From NCBI GenBank assembly GCA_029718625.1, contig CM056391.1, forward strand, positions 26,514,281 through 26,578,280: a stretch of 64,000 bases of DNA, written 5' to 3'. Source of the stretch: Synaphobranchus kaupii. Lineage: Eukaryota > Chordata > Actinopteri > Anguilliformes > Synaphobranchidae. Both the position numbers and the translations under genes were made by a program. Of the stretch, positions 47,332-60,196 are shown in pieces (the stretch's first letter is position 1; each line of letters opens with the position of its first letter). The notes under the pieces are model-generated. The model searched no databases. It saw nothing but the letters and a program-made list of their open reading frames with translations, and was not told the origin of the DNA.

Positions 47332-50300
47332 GCAGCTTCGGAGAGATCGCCTTTCTACATATGTCCTTGCTTGTCTTTCAAAAGTAGGCTATGCTACGTT
47401 TTAAACACGGGATATTTAGGAAATATTTACCGTTCTTGAATTAGTCTGCTGTCAAATTGTGTTGTGCACAAGACGCGCAAACTCATGTTCCGTTCAACGT
47501 TACCGTAAACAGCTGCAATAGTCTTGCAGCTGTTTACTATAACAAGAAGTCTTTGGCGATCTTTGTCATTATATTATAGGTTACGTGATGTAGGATGTAG
47601 GGGGCTGTTTTTTCGTTTTGTTTTTTGCTTTTGTTTTGTATAAGCATCACTGTAATTTGTAGACGAGGTCAAAATCTGAACGCGAAAGATAACATTTTCA
47701 TATCTACGGTATTTCAGTAGCTAGGCTATGTTCACAATAAATCTCCCTTGCACAACATTCCCCACACTGAAGATAAACAGTTTTCTGGCTGAAAAGGGAA
47801 CACAACATCAATGTAAAAACAATGCAAAACGTGCAATTTATTGAGAATATTTCTGATTGATATTGAGCAGTCAGTAGCCTATAGCTACTGCGTATATTAT
47901 TTTAAGGTTGATTGTTTTAAAATAGCAGCCCTAAAGTAGCTACTATGATCCTCAGATTTGTTAGCCTACATGGATGTATATGTAAAACGTTTTAAAACGG
48001 TAGTGCACTCCAAGTTTAAGAAAATATAGCTCAGATTTATAATGCCGTTAATGTTTGTTCACGTTACAGGCGGCGTGTCCGTTAGTCCATTCAATGAGTT
48101 CCATTTATAGGCAATGTGTTGCTGTTGTATTATGGTCACTTCCAGGTTATTTGACTGATTAGCGCATCTTATGATTATAACGGTTATTGCTTTAGATTTA
48201 AATAATGTATTATGTCAAACTTAAGTTGCAATATATTATTTGCATATAGGTGTTAATGCGTTTTTCACGCCAACATTGAGTCCTGTGCTTCATGCCCCCC
48301 TACTCTAGATCTTCATGAGTAATGGGGTTTCAAGTCCACCACTTTTTTTTTTTTTAACACCTTGTATTTACAGCATGTTGGAACAGCAGCCTCGTGCAGG
48401 CTGGAATGTTGAAACCTGGCCGAGGTGTCCCTTTTAAAGATACAGGGCATGTCAATAATAATCTCATTCAAAGAAACAAAAAAATTATATTTTCATTTAC
48501 TGAATACAGTGCACAAAGTCTTGAGTGTAAGTATACCAAATGTAGCCAATTGCATTCATGCATTCAGAAGACATTTTGTTTTATAACAATGACCTCTGAA
48601 GACATCGGATTACTCCATAAGACCACAGAAGCCATGCAAGTAAAATTGCGTCGGCATGCTGCTGAAGGCAGCACAGTTTTTCTGTGAAGCTGACTACACT
48701 ATGTTTACATGCGTACTTTGGTAAATACTTTCTGAGAAATATTCTGGTGACCACTGTTGTTTTTAAAGATATTTATTTTGTCATTTTCTGTTTATATTTC
48801 AACCCAGGAGCTCTTGGAATAAAATGGCTGTACTGTTGTATTGCTTTAAGAATAGGTTTAGCTTCTAAGCCTATGTGAAGTACATTTTGGCAAGTTTCAG
48901 TAAATTATAGCTGCTGTGTTCTAATGTACCATATTCTTTAATTTTAAGGTTAAGCCTTTGAGTGTACAGCATTCTCTTTTATATTATCATAATTTATTGT
49001 GTATAATATAGTTTAACTTTGAATATGTAGGGTATTTAAGGATATTACTATACCAAGAATTCAGAGAAGTGGAAGGCAGCATAAGCCAAGCAACTTGAGA
49101 TGAATGCATTTCTTGGTTTGCATGAGTATAGTGAAAATCTCAGTAATAACTTGGTGCAAATCCTATCCAATATTGTCTTAATTATATAACTACATGCAAA
49201 TAAATATATTTTGCCAGTTATTAATGTGCAGTTATTGTCTTAATTTAATAAAATTAACCGTATAGCCTATAATAATGCCTTGAAGAGTCAGGCCTAATGA
49301 AAACATCAGTGCAATTTAAGCAAGCCTTTCAGAAGTGTTGTAACATTTAAATTGTTAAACCTGGAAAAATTGCAGACTTATCTAAGTAAATGTGGTGAGA
49401 GTCAGTTGTTCAAGATGTGATTCCCATGTCTCAAGGGCATGTGTAAGATGTGAGGCGGAACAGTAATAGGCCTGTGAATGGCCCTCATTGCAGAAGGTTG
49501 AAGCTCCACTGATAAAGCTCTGTTTAGAGAATTGTTTTTGTCTGCTCTGAACAGCTGAGGCTGTAGTTCACAAAATTGCTCCTCCGGGGACATGCTAAAT
49601 AAAAAGAGCCTCTCTTAGTCTATGTAGCCTATTTATCAGTCTTTGGAAGGGATTTTCATTAGAAAGTGAGTGAACCCTGAAGTCTTAAACAATTCAATAA
49701 CATGAATCTGAGGTGAATTCACAAAAGAAAACTACGTCAAATTAATAAACAAGAACAATCGGAGATGGAGACCTTCTTAGTCTTGAGTAAAGTTACCCGT
49801 AGTGGTTGAATATTATTGCTTCACCTCTTTGACACTGAGAGACAGAGACAGACGGACATGGACAGACCTAGAGCAAATTTACTGCTCTTGGTAAAACAAA
49901 ATCTATGTCCTTGTTCTTGTAAATACATACTTCTTGCTCAGTATCCAGAAAGTTCCACTGTATTTGGTTACAATCATTTTATTGCATATTTTGATGTATG
50001 AATATTTTTTTGCTTTGTAATTTTTTCAAAAACATTTCAGTTCATTACACAGGGGAGCCGTGAGGAAAGAGCGCTTGAATAATTTAACGTGCTGGTAGGT
50101 TTTGTCAGTCACATCCATTTTTTGTCCCCTGTTTCTGAAAGTTTGAGGAATTCAGTCTGAAATGTATGCCGTAGCAATAGCCTGCAAGACAAACTTAGCA
50201 GAACATGAACAGATCCAGCGCCACTCATGACATCAGATAAACCTTGCAAGTTGCAACAGGCAAGTCATTTTTATTTTCGTTTGGTTTAGTTTTTCTGTGT

Positions 50301-53184
50301 TATGTTGACAGTCCTCTAAATAGCAATGATATTATCATCCTCGTTTTATATCTTCCAATTTCCATATATATTGCATTATGTAATATAGGAAGTAAAGTTA
50401 TTATTTTGGTTAGGTAACCATGGTGATGGATTACTACTGCTTGACAAATGTCATACAGCTCACAGGCCTCTAACCTCTTTAAGTACTGGAATTTGTGTGT
50501 GAATGGAATACTTTGAGCCATGACTTTCCCATTTGAGCATTACCTTCATCCCCAAACTCAGCTGTTTTGGCTGCTGGTGCACAAAGATTGTGAATAAAAA
50601 TTGGGCATTGTCAGTCCTCTAAGTTCAGGGGAATGGTTTTATACCTTCAGACTGTAAATTGGGTACATGTGATCCATTACTCTCCCCTCTCCAAGTAAAT
50701 GTATTATACAATGATATGCATGCCTGCTTCAGGCTCCACATTTTTGGCATTAATGACTGTGACATGCATTCCATATACAAAATTCTCTCAATTGTTGTCA
50801 AGCATGCTGTTTACACTTCTCCTGCTGTTGCAGAAAAGACTATTTCCCTCTGTGAGTTTGCCAAGATTGGTGTGATGTCTGTTTTGTCCGTTGGCGATTT
50901 CAATTTTATCGGCATAAAAATCTGTTTACCAGTCTTTTTGAACATTGACCCCTCCTCAGAATTATTTAGAGATGAATAGTTCTGGTTAAGATGTCAGTTG
51001 TGTCCCTGAATTTGCATGAATATTTGGGTCGCAAGACATGTGACATTTCTCTTAGCTATAATACATTTTTTGTATCAGATGGTTGCAAGCACATGACAAA
51101 CTTGAGATGTTGAATGGAAATACAGTAGTGGCTTATTTATCTTATTTGCTTTTGGGAGAGCAAGCGATAGTGTGAAATGAGTCCTGACATCTCTTTCTCT
51201 GACCAGTTCAGGCATATCACTCAGTAGTGTTCACCGGGACCAGTTCCAGTATATGCCATCTGTGACTTGAAAAACGTCAATGTAGTTGGAGTTAATGAAC
51301 TAGGTGCGAAGCGATGATGGATTCTGCTGCCTCTTTGTCAGTTTAAGATATGACTAGAAACGTAGTTCTGGATTCAGTATATATTTCTCATCGAATTAGG
51401 CTTTAAATAAAATGCAAGTGGTTGTTTTCAAGTAAATTTTGGCAGTTCCTTCACTTGGCAAGCTGTGTTTGTGTAGAAAAAAAAAATGAACATTTGCATT
51501 TAATTGTACATCAAAGTTAATCAATGATTTTGGTCCAAGCCATAGATACTTGTCCATAGGCCTCTTTACATGCTGATGGATTTCACCATGCTAATGCTAA
51601 TCCTCACCATCTGAGGATGCCATTTCTTCGTCTTCTAAAGGAACTTAATAGGCTCAAGTCTGACTGTAGTTCACCCTTTTGTCACTTCCTGCTCTAGTGA
51701 GCTTGGAAACCAAGTGCAGTTGTGGAATTATGCGTTCTACTTTGTTGCGGTTTATGACTTCTGTTCTGAATATACTATACTCTTGCAGATACATCTCATT
51801 GTACATTCAGACCTTTGCATCCATTGTAGGCCTACTGTATATTTAATCTTTGTGTATATTTAATCAGACCCAAATTGACAGCAGCGGTCCAGGGCAAATT
51901 TGTGTGGGAGTAGTTGGAGCAAATAAACATTTTTTTTATATAACATATTATTTGCATGCGGTGACTTGGGGGCTTTCCTGTTTTGTGGACCCTCACGTTA
52001 CATGAGGTTACAGTAATGGGGGCGCACAGCTGAATGGGAGCTGATACTATCTTTAGATAAGTCTATTAGGACCTGCATTACCCTTAGTGTTTGCAATGTG
52101 CATGGAGAGTGGCTGGAATCACGTCTCAAACTGAGACCACTAACAGTGCCTAAATGGAAGATATGACACGTGCAATAAGAAAGACTTGGTTCGTGTGAAA
52201 AATAGTATACTTGGGCATGTCTGAAGTATAATTATATAAACTTTAATTTGGCTTCAAGCATGCTCCACTACATCATAGTACACTATTTTTTTCACTTTGC
52301 AAATGGTTGAGAGGCTCATTGCCAGGCTTGATTTTTCCTTAGTAATTTAACCAGTCCAATCAGGCTTTTTCCTTAGTAATTTAACCATTCACTTAACATG
52401 AACTTTGGAATTAGGGCATTTATTGGTTTTCATAAATGTATTTCTTTTTGTCAGCTAAATGGCAAAAGAAAATGAAATAATGACACATTGGGAGGATGTA
52501 GGCATTAGTCAGAAACATGAAAGGACATTAGTCCTTTGTTGCTCTAGATGTCTTTGTGCTGTGGACAACAGAGGTTTAAAATGAATGTGCTCTTGCCATT
52601 GTTCCTACGACGCTGTGAACAACTCGCTAGCAATTCAGCGAAGTCAGTGTTCGATTGGGCAAACATTACCTGAAAAATGAGTCGGTCAAATACTGCTGCA
52701 GTGTGTCTGATAATAGAAACTGGTGAGCCCTGGTTGTAGTGCTACTGGCAGCATGCTCCCCTCAGTCACTTCATATGTCCAGTCATTCAAGTTTAGATCA
52801 GCTTAAAGAACAGTGTTAAAAAACAACTGTGGTGACAGTGGTGGCCTCTGAACTGGCCTGGGTGGAGACTGGGGGACAGGCAGGGAGAGAGGGGCAGACT
52901 GTATGACTGCTTGAAAACATTTATGTTATTGAGCGCTCTAATTGGTGTCGGGGCAGAATGTGGACAGAACTTCTTGCGGACAGAACCCCCCCCCCCCACA
53001 CACACACACACACACACACCAAGCACCTTTCTCTGGTTGCACTCTGCCTGTGACTAGGGCTGTTTTTACAGTGAATTGCGACTCTTTGGTTTTTACCCTG
53101 GCCATTTGTCTACATGTCCCAGTTCTGTCTCCACCCCCACCCTCCCGCCTCAGTTCTGATGTGGCCTGCACCTGTTGCCCCTCT
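47332..53184. other. Putative intron, no exon recognised
   Basis: If the exon at 47268 is real, this lies in its first intron. Contains a T run near 48344-48355, a 22-bp direct repeat TTTTTCCTTAGTAATTTAAC at 52331 and 52366, and a C/CA simple repeat at 52988-53019. No open frame has a recognisable domain. Confidence 0.45.
52988..53019. repeat. C run and CA microsatellite
   Basis: Poly-C followed by (CA)n. The open frames crossing it (PPPHTHTHTH on one strand, CVCVCV on the other) are artefacts. Confidence 0.9.
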
Positions 53185-53187
53185 TTA

Positions 53188-53713
53188 GCCCCTTTTCCAC
53201 CAAAGGAACCTTTTCCGGAACTTAGAAACTTCTCCGGAACTCACTTTTCGGTTTTCCACCTCCAGGAACCCGGGCTGATTTTTGTTTCCTGGGGAATGGT
53301 TCCTAATTTTTAGTCTTTGCTCCCGAGTTGGTACTTTGTTTATGGTCCGCGTTTATTGGGGTGGAGCTTGCAGTACTGAACGATGCTGATTGGTAAAACC
53401 AACAGCGGAGTTTGAGTCGGCGAGCCATAATGAAAAGGTGTACTAAAAGATGTCTACGCATTTAGCTGAACTGGGCATCGACCACTCAGTTAAACATGAA
53501 CTGAAGCAGAATTACAAAAAAATTTGACCACATTAAACGTAACATTAAATGTTTTTTTACCTGTCACTTTCTCCTGCTTTGCATAATCTTCACGGTTCTC
53601 GAGATGTGGTGGGAAAGCAAAAAAAATAAATAAATACACTCTGGGAACTTCGTAGTCCCTGTTGCGGATAGTTTCTGCCCTTTTTTAGTTCCTACAATCC
53701 GGTGGAAAAGGGG
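53188..53713. mobile_element. PIF/Harbinger-type MITE
   Basis: Flanked by TTA at 53185-53187 and 53714-53716. Terminal repeats CCCCTTTTCCACC and GGTGGAAAAGGGG are exact reverse complements. A three-base TWA target duplication is typical of PIF/Harbinger. The interior (GGAACCTTTTCCGGAACTTA, and the related GGGAACTTCGTAGTCCC) has no coding capacity. Length 526 bp. Confidence 0.75.
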
Positions 53714-53716
53714 TTA

Positions 53717-54655
53717 TTGTTAATCTTTGAAGGTGCTGTAATTGAGTGTCTTCTCTTTTTTCGTTGCAGAACTTCTACCCCATTTGCGTAGTTATGTTTT
53801 GGTGTGCCAGTAATGTGGCGATTGTCATTCAAAAGAAGAGAATCAAAGAATAAATAAAATTTTTTTTTAAATAAATTTGGATGGATAATTCATCTTTAAT
53901 AAGATTATATCTGTAAAAACCTGAAGGTCCAAACTGCCATGCAGTTATTTGACATTGATGTCTTCATACCCCCTTTCATCCTTCAACCAAAGCAGCCATC
54001 TAGTAAGGTGATGCCCTGATGTTGGAACTGCCCTAACTCCTGTGCGAAAAACATCCACCCACTGTCTAGATGGCACCTAAAAAAAAAAAGGAGACATACA
54101 CTGGCATTTATAAACAATTCACAAACCTTATTCAGATTATCTTATCTCAAAAAAACCTTTTAAATAATACATTTCATTTACTTTAGCTACAAGTGCTTCC
54201 TGTTTGACCAAAACACTCCTTAGTTACAAGCCACCATAAATATCCATGAATGTAGACAAAATGTATGCTAGGTTGTATAGTGCATATCGCCATTATGATA
54301 TACTCCATATATCCTCCATTTTGATATACAGGCACAGCACGCCAAATGTCACATCTTGTTAAAGGCAGCGTTGTCTGGTGAAATGTGAGTGGTATGTACC
54401 ACACTAGCATTTTGACCTGGGGCCAGGGGTTCCTTTCTGTCTAAGTGGTTATCCAGTATTAATCAGTCCTTTATAAATAATGCAAGTGTGTCCCGAAGGT
54501 TTTTCAGTAGACATGGCAGTGTGATGACTGTGGGGGGTCGTATGAAAAATGGGAAAATGTTGGGGATATGGTGAATAGATTTGTATGTGTATACAGGCAG
54601 TTGCGTGTGTAATGTATAAAATGGTTTATATTGCATATTATGAATCTGAATCGTG
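53717..54655. other. No gene recognised
   Basis: AT-rich sequence with A runs. No domain in any frame. Confidence 0.5.
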
Positions 54656-54682
54656 TGTGTGTGTGTGTGTGTGTATATATAT
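54656..54682. repeat. TG/TA microsatellite
   Basis: (TG)n changing to (TA)n, directly against the left end of the hAT-type element. Confidence 0.9.
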
Positions 54683-55777
54683 TAGTGTTGCACGGTACAT
54701 CGAAACTTCGGTACTTTTTCGATACTTAAAAAAAAAAACGGTTCGGTATTAGAATTTTCCGACGTTCGGTACTTTTAGGTCAAATGTGTGCTCTGCTGTT
54801 ATGTGTCTGCATTACTGATTGAGAGGATGAAAGGTGAACGTTAGCTAACAATACTACGAGTCTGATTCTCTCACACGCGCGATATTGTTTTTGGCCGGCA
54901 GAGCTATATAGGCTACTTTACGTTACCTACTAAACTAACGCCTTACTTCCACGGAGAATTTAGGTGAGCACAAAGTAAAGGATTTAACGATAGTTTGACT
55001 TGAAAAATGATGGTATAATCACTGAAAATAACCCCGATAGACTGTCGTCGTATTTTATCATGTCACGTATAGAAACAATAATATTTTTTAAAAACGTTGT
55101 ACAAATGAGTATTCGCCGTTTTCCCTTGCTTACTGTAGTAGGCCTACTATATACAGTAGGCTACCTGATGCACTTTCGGTTTAGAAGACACCTCATTTTT
55201 TTTTCTCCAAAATCTCTCGTATAAATATGTTTAAGAAACCAAGTACTTACCAGTATATTCAGCTACAGCTGTTTTCTGATGAACCCTGAAGAGTTTATCT
55301 TGTTATATTTCGCCAAAGTCCTTTCCGCAGTCACCACCCCTCACTTAGGGCTGAAATACGTTGCTGTACCTACTTGTGTGAATACACACGCGCTTTCGTA
55401 CGTTCTTTTTTAAACGTATTTAAATACATTAGGCGACGTATGTTATGGTTATTATATATATACTGTATGTGACTATTCTGAAATAAATGTATTCTCTAGC
55501 ACATTTCTGAATGATACAGCTTCTTCTTCAGTTCGAACTTAAAACCATGGATGTGCAGGGAATATTTTTTTAGATATTGACATTTAAATAAAACTAGTAG
55601 AAACCAGGAGGAAATTGCCTCTGAAGGGCCAAAGTAAATAGGGTTAAGGTCATTTCAGTAGAGGTACCGAGTATCGAATCAGTATCGTTTCAGTTTCAAG
55701 TACCGTTTCAGTATCGAGTATCATGATACTAAACCTGGTATCGGTATCGAAGTCAAAATTTTGGTATCGTGACAACA

Positions 55778-55780
<3 letters not shown>
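54683..55780. mobile_element. hAT-type non-autonomous element
   Basis: Ends TAGTGTTG (54683-54690) and CAACACTA (55773-55780) are exact inverted repeats. Longer ends rich in CGATACC/GGTATCG-type motifs pair loosely. It is flanked by ATATATAT on both sides, consistent with the 8-bp hAT target duplication, but uninformative because both flanks are AT repeats. No transposase. The segment 54837-55056 is nearly identical to part of the element at 60371-62022. Confidence 0.65.

Positions 55781-55809
<29 letters not shown>
55781..55809. repeat. AT microsatellite between two transposons
   Basis: (AT)n separating the hAT-type element from the Tc1-like element. Similar AT repeat continues after 57340. 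Confidence 0.9.
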
Positions 55810-55812
<3 letters not shown>

Positions 55813-57340
55813 TACTCACAAAAAGTTAGGGATATTTGGCTTTCGGGTGAAATTTATGGAAAATGTAAGTTCACGCTACAGTGATATTATACGTATCATG
55901 AAAGTAGGGCATTTAAGTAGAAGCATGCAATGGTGATTTCCTCATCTCAAACAATTTATTGAAACAAAAGCCAACAACAGTGGTGGGTATACCACAACAA
56001 AAATGTCAATGTCTCAATAACTTGTCATGTGCCCTTGAGCATCAATTACAGCTTGACAACGACGTCTCATGCTGTTCACAAGTCGACTTATTGTCTGCTG
56101 AGGCATGGCATCCCACTCTTCTTGAAGGGCGGCCCTCAGGTCATTGAGGTTCTGGGGTACAGAGTTACGAGCCTCTACACGGTGAGTCAGCTGATCCCAT
56201 AGGTTTTCTATGGGATTCAGGTCTGGAGAAAGTGCAGGCCACTCCATTTGAAGTACCCCAGTCTCCAGCAGCCTTTCCCTAATGATGCGACCTCGATGAG
56301 CTGGAGCATTGTCGTCCATGAAGATGAAATTAGGCCTGTGTTGTTCATGCAGGGGCACAATGACTGGATTAATGATGTTATTCAGGTAGTATGGGCTTGT
56401 CACTGTACCATTCACAAAGTGTAGGGCAGTTCTGTATTGACTAGACACACCTGCCCACACTGTAACACCGCCACCACCAAAGGGTCGTCTGGTGACAACA
56501 GTGGCTGATGCATAGCGCTCTCCTTGACGTCTCCAACATCGTTGGCGGCCATCATTTCTGTTCAACGTGAATCGACTTTCATCAGAGAACAGCACTGAGG
56601 CCCACTGGTCCTTCGTCCAGCGTAAATGCTCCCTGGCCCATGCAAGACGATGACGCCTGTGCCTGGTGGTGTGGTCAGGTACCCTTGCAGGTCGTCTAGC
56701 ACGCAGACCACGCTGATGTAAACGGTTTCGAATGGTCTGACGTGACACTTGGGTGCCTCTCACCTCCCTTAAATGTGCCTGGAGTTGAGTGGCATTCATC
56801 ATCCGGTTCCGCAGGGCACTGTTCACAATGAAGCGGTCATCAGTGTGGGATGTGGCCAAAGGACGTCCACTTCTATGCCTTTCTGTGACTCTTCCAGTCT
56901 CTCTGTATCTCTGTTGCAACCTGCTGATGACACTCTGTGACACTCTAAGCTCAGTGGCCACTTCCCTCTGAGAACATCCTGTTTGAAGCCTCGCAATGGC
57001 GAGGTACTGTTGATCAATTGTTAGGTGTCGTCTTGGTCTCATGATGTCAAAATGTGAACAGCATGATGAAGAGGACTGTTTAAATACCAATTCTAATTGA
57101 ACCAGGAAATTTATTGGTCGATTCATGGATCAAACACATGTTGTGAATTTTGCCGTTCAGCTCCTTGTTAGAGAACAGCAAGTTGTGCAAAAAGTACTGG
57201 AACATTGAATAGTTGGACATGTGCATTCAAAAGTTTAGAGAAGTTCAAATTAATTTCACCTGTAAAGGTTATAGTGCATTTTAGGTTCATCCTGAAATTT
57301 CACCCGAAAGCCGAATATCCCTAACTTTTTGTGAGTAGTG
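55810..57340 (-). mobile_element. Full-length Tc1-like transposon
   Basis: 1531 bp, flanked by TA on both sides. Terminal inverted repeats begin CACTACTCACAAAAAGTTAG and run about 46 bp with one mismatch. The transposase gene lies between them on the minus strand and is uninterrupted. Length, ends and coding content are all as expected of a complete Tc1-family element. Confidence 0.95.
56014..57042 (-). CDS. Tc1-like transposase, open reading frame intact
   Basis: Cut-and-paste DNA transposase acting in the nucleus on the flanking terminal repeats. The start MRPRRHLT at 57042 is preferred (342 aa, usual family length); an in-frame Met at 57126 would add 28 residues of no family resemblance. 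Residues 2-55 form a helix-turn-helix ([20 protein letters not shown]). HRSGRP is a linker motif, and a second helix-turn-helix covers about 67-120 ([15 protein letters not shown]). The DDE core has Asp154 in LFSDESRF, Asp244 in [10 protein letters not shown], and Glu279 in [12 protein letters not shown], with 34 residues between the last two (DD34E). A glycine-rich [10 protein letters not shown] motif lies between. No stop or frameshift is present. Expression is not shown by the sequence. Confidence 0.93.
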   Translation of the reverse strand: MRPRRHLTIDQQYLAIARLQTGCSQREVATELRVSQSVISRLQQRYRETGRVTERHRSGRPLATSHTDDRFIVNSALRNRMMNATQLQAHLREVRGTQVSRQTIRNRLHQRGLRARRPARVPDHTTRHRRHRLAWAREHLRWTKDQWASVLFSDESRFTLNRNDGRQRCWRRQGERYASATVVTRRPFGGGGVTVWAGVSSQYRTALHFVNGTVTSPYYLNNIINPVIVPLHEQHRPNFIFMDDNAPAHRGRIIRERLLETGVLQMEWPALSPDLNPIENLWDQLTHRVEARNSVPQNLNDLRAALQEEWDAMPQQTISRLVNSMRRRCQAVIDAQGHMTSY

Positions 57341-57388
57341 TATATATATATATAGAGACAGAGACAGACAGACAGACACACACACATA
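57341..57388. repeat. TA / GACA compound microsatellite
   Basis: (TA)n, then (GACA)n and (CA)n, directly after the Tc1-like element. The (TA)n is the continuation of the repeat on the other side of the insertion. Confidence 0.9.
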
Positions 57389-58623
57389 CTATTTGTGGAA
57401 ACATTTTCAAAGACAATTATTGGAAAAAACATTTTCCCAGTGCTGTCTAGAAGTATTCCAGGTTGATATCCGTAGTTCTAAGACATTTTAAATGTTTCTG
57501 CTTTGCCTTAATCCTTCAAATAAATGCTATCCTTGAGGTGTATTCCATGAGTTGTACATTTAACTATGTTGCTCATGTTGCGTTCTTTCACCCGGGTCGA
57601 ATGCTGGTGTGAACGTGCCAGGTGCTGATTGTGGCTAGGGGTTCTGTGGATTAGCGTTAAGACTGAGACCGTTCTGAAATTCTATATCTGCAGTATTGCA
57701 TGCAATACTTGATCACTTAAACTGCACCGTCATGCCAGTACATATTATTAGAGTAATCGGCTGTAAAACTATTCTGTTTCCACGAAACCCCATTCACTCT
57801 TGCCTTGATGTGCAAATCCCCAAGCAGCCATGTTGTGTTTCTCTACAGTTTCCAACCACATTCATGTCTTTCTCTCGGAATGCTCATCAATGAAGAGGCC
57901 TAAGCAACGGCCTCTTAAACAAACAGTATCGGCCCCCAATAGGCCATTCAGACGTGGGCCCGGGTACCAAATTGCCTGAAAGAGCTGCTTCCTAATGAAG
58001 TCGCCAAACTCAAGTGTTGTATTCGCTCAGGCCCTTTCAAAGAAACCTCTGTGAACAAGGTGTCAAAACAACCCAGCCTCCTTTTTTAAGTGTGTAAATT
58101 GTGCCTTTTGACAGTGTAGTACAGGTCTGAAGGAGGCTAGATAAAAGGGGGTGCAATACTTGCAGTCTAAACAATGGTTCTCAAAGGATTTCCTTAGTTT
58201 TTTCCTCTCTGCCACCCTTTCATAATACAACTATTACACACAATAATCCAGGGTTCTTTGTGAGCTTGTTATTTTTCTGAAAAATGTATCACAAAAGAGA
58301 TGTAAGAATCTGAAGGGTCTTTAGGGTTTGAAATATTAAAAACGTACGCTTAATTAATTTGCTTCAATCAGTGCTGCAGTTTTTAATCAACAGTCTGGTG
58401 TGTGCCATAATGTTTTTAATCCTTTTTTTTAATCCCAGATTTTTTTTCTTCTGTCAAATATGGCCTGTCTCCTCGCTGAGGCGTCATTTGCAGACAAGCG
58501 CATGCTCTCCTGTAACGTGCATATGGCCAGCCACCTCTGCTTTACTCTCTGCAGTCCAGTCTACTTGGCTTGTGTCATCAGTATTTTCAATTTAAAAACT
58601 AGGCTGTAATGTCAAATGAAACT
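57389..58623. other. No gene; holds first copy of a local duplication
   Basis: AT-rich sequence. 57681-57765 matches 58624-58725 (see there). No domain in any frame. Confidence 0.5.
57681..57765 (+). repeat. Local direct repeat, copy 1
   Basis: Shares TATTGCATGCAATACTTG and CATGCCAGTACATATTATTA, then GAGTAATCGGCTGTA, with 58624-58725, about 940 bp downstream in the same orientation. Copy 1 lacks about 20 bp present in copy 2. Confidence 0.85.
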
Positions 58624-58725
58624 CTATATCTGCAGTACGTTTAGGTTTGCATGGTATTGCATGCAATACTTGGTCACTTAAACTGCACCATCATGCCAGT
58701 ACATATTATTAGAGTAATCGGCTGT
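58624..58725 (+). repeat. Local direct repeat, copy 2
   Basis: Second copy of the segment at 57681-57765, differing by few substitutions and one 20-bp indel. It ends exactly where the SINE at 58726 starts. Confidence 0.85.
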
Positions 58726-58968
58726 AGGGCGGCAGTGTAGTATAATGGTTAAGGAACTGGACTTGTAACCGAAAGGTTGCAGGTTCAATTCCCAGGTAGG
58801 ACACTGCCGTTGTACCCTTGGGCAAGGTACTTAACCTGAATTGCTTCAGTATATATCCAGCTGTATGAATGGATAAATGTAATAAGAAGTTGTGTAAGTC
58901 ACTCTGGATAAGAGCGTCTGCTCTATGCCTGTAATGTAATGTATATGCCTGTAATGTAATATATATTT
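58726..58968 (+). repeat. tRNA-derived SINE (V-SINE/HE1-like type)
   Basis: The tRNA-like head has an A-box-like TAGTATAATGGTTAAGG and a B box GGTTCAATTCC. The body ends CTCTGGATAAGAGCGTCTGC followed by a repeated TGCCTGTAATGTAAT tail. Same family as the minus-strand copy at 3140-3371. It lies immediately after the duplicated segment. Too divergent in the acceptor and anticodon arms to be a tRNA gene. Confidence 0.8.
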
Positions 58969-60080
58969 TTTTTTTTTAGCAAAGGACAATCTCAATTGCT
59001 TTTCAGAAAAGAAGCCCTGCCTCCAGTGTGGGCACCACAATTGTCAGGCCACACTTCCTGTTTCTTAAAGTGGTGCTTTCTGGGTGTTTTTCATATTGTT
59101 CAAATTTTAAGGTACAAAATTGTTGTTACAGAAGTGGCATGTAGAAAATTATTTTTATACAACAATGAAAACAAGCATCAAAATAAGCTGTTCAGAGTAA
59201 AGGCTCTTTGAACTGCTGTCAATAGAATTCACCATTAAAATATTGGTTTAGGTATTCTAGACAATGAATTAATAGTTCAGGCATTTGGTGGAAATGTTTG
59301 TTTTTTGATGTTTAATGATGACCATGGAGTTCAAAGGTTTTAGCAGATGTAATTCATACATATACTGCAGCTTGTGTCTGGTTAAAACGGTTAGCCATGA
59401 CAGTACTCTTGCTTCCTGAAGGTCAAAATGCCTTACTAAATAGGCTACTGTACCACGCTGAGTACAAGTTGCTTTTACTATCGGTTGTTCTTTCTGGCTC
59501 AAACGTTATTTTTGGATCAAGCATTCTGTCATGCCTGGTGGCGCCACATAATAATAAACATTCTTTTTTTCACTCGCTAGACATTGCTCACCTCATTTTA
59601 ATATAGCATTAAAGCAAAGCAGGCTATTTAAGTCAATCATCTTGGACCAGGAATTACTAGAATGTTGATGTATAATTTAACACTATGATGCACTGGCAAT
59701 CTCTTGGGGCACATTTGCAGAATCCGTGCTCCTCTGCCTGTATTTATTTAAGCAATAGATCACGAGAGGGAGTGTGTTATTGGAAATATAATCACTGTGG
59801 TGACGTCGCAGCAACGAGACCGAAGGTCAGCAATGTTAACAAACGTTTAGTAAGTAATGAAAAAATATTGAAACTAACTTTTGATGAACTCGAATTCGCC
59901 AAATTGCTAGCACCATGTTGCCATTGTTCTTGTTTATACTTCCTAGGCTAGGCAACACTCTATAGAATGCATCTACGCAATGGCAGTGAGGTTATACTAA
60001 ATACCAGCACTGCTGGAATGCAGCTCGGCCAATCACGTTACTCGCTCAAATTTCATTGTTGTATAATATTATATTAATAA
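58969..60080. other. No gene recognised
   Basis: AT-rich; no domain in any frame. Confidence 0.5.
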
Positions 60081-60196
60081 TGTTTGGAACATTTCAGGGT
60101 GTGATGCTCTTTTCTGTGTGGGGAGGGGTGGGTGTAGCTACAGAGCCTGTGGGGTGGGATCCGGTTTCAGCTGAGCGTGTGTAGCTAGCTCCTGCA

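Noticed and set aside
58726..58800. tRNA gene
   Set aside because: A and B boxes are present but the arms do not fold as a tRNA, and a SINE body follows.
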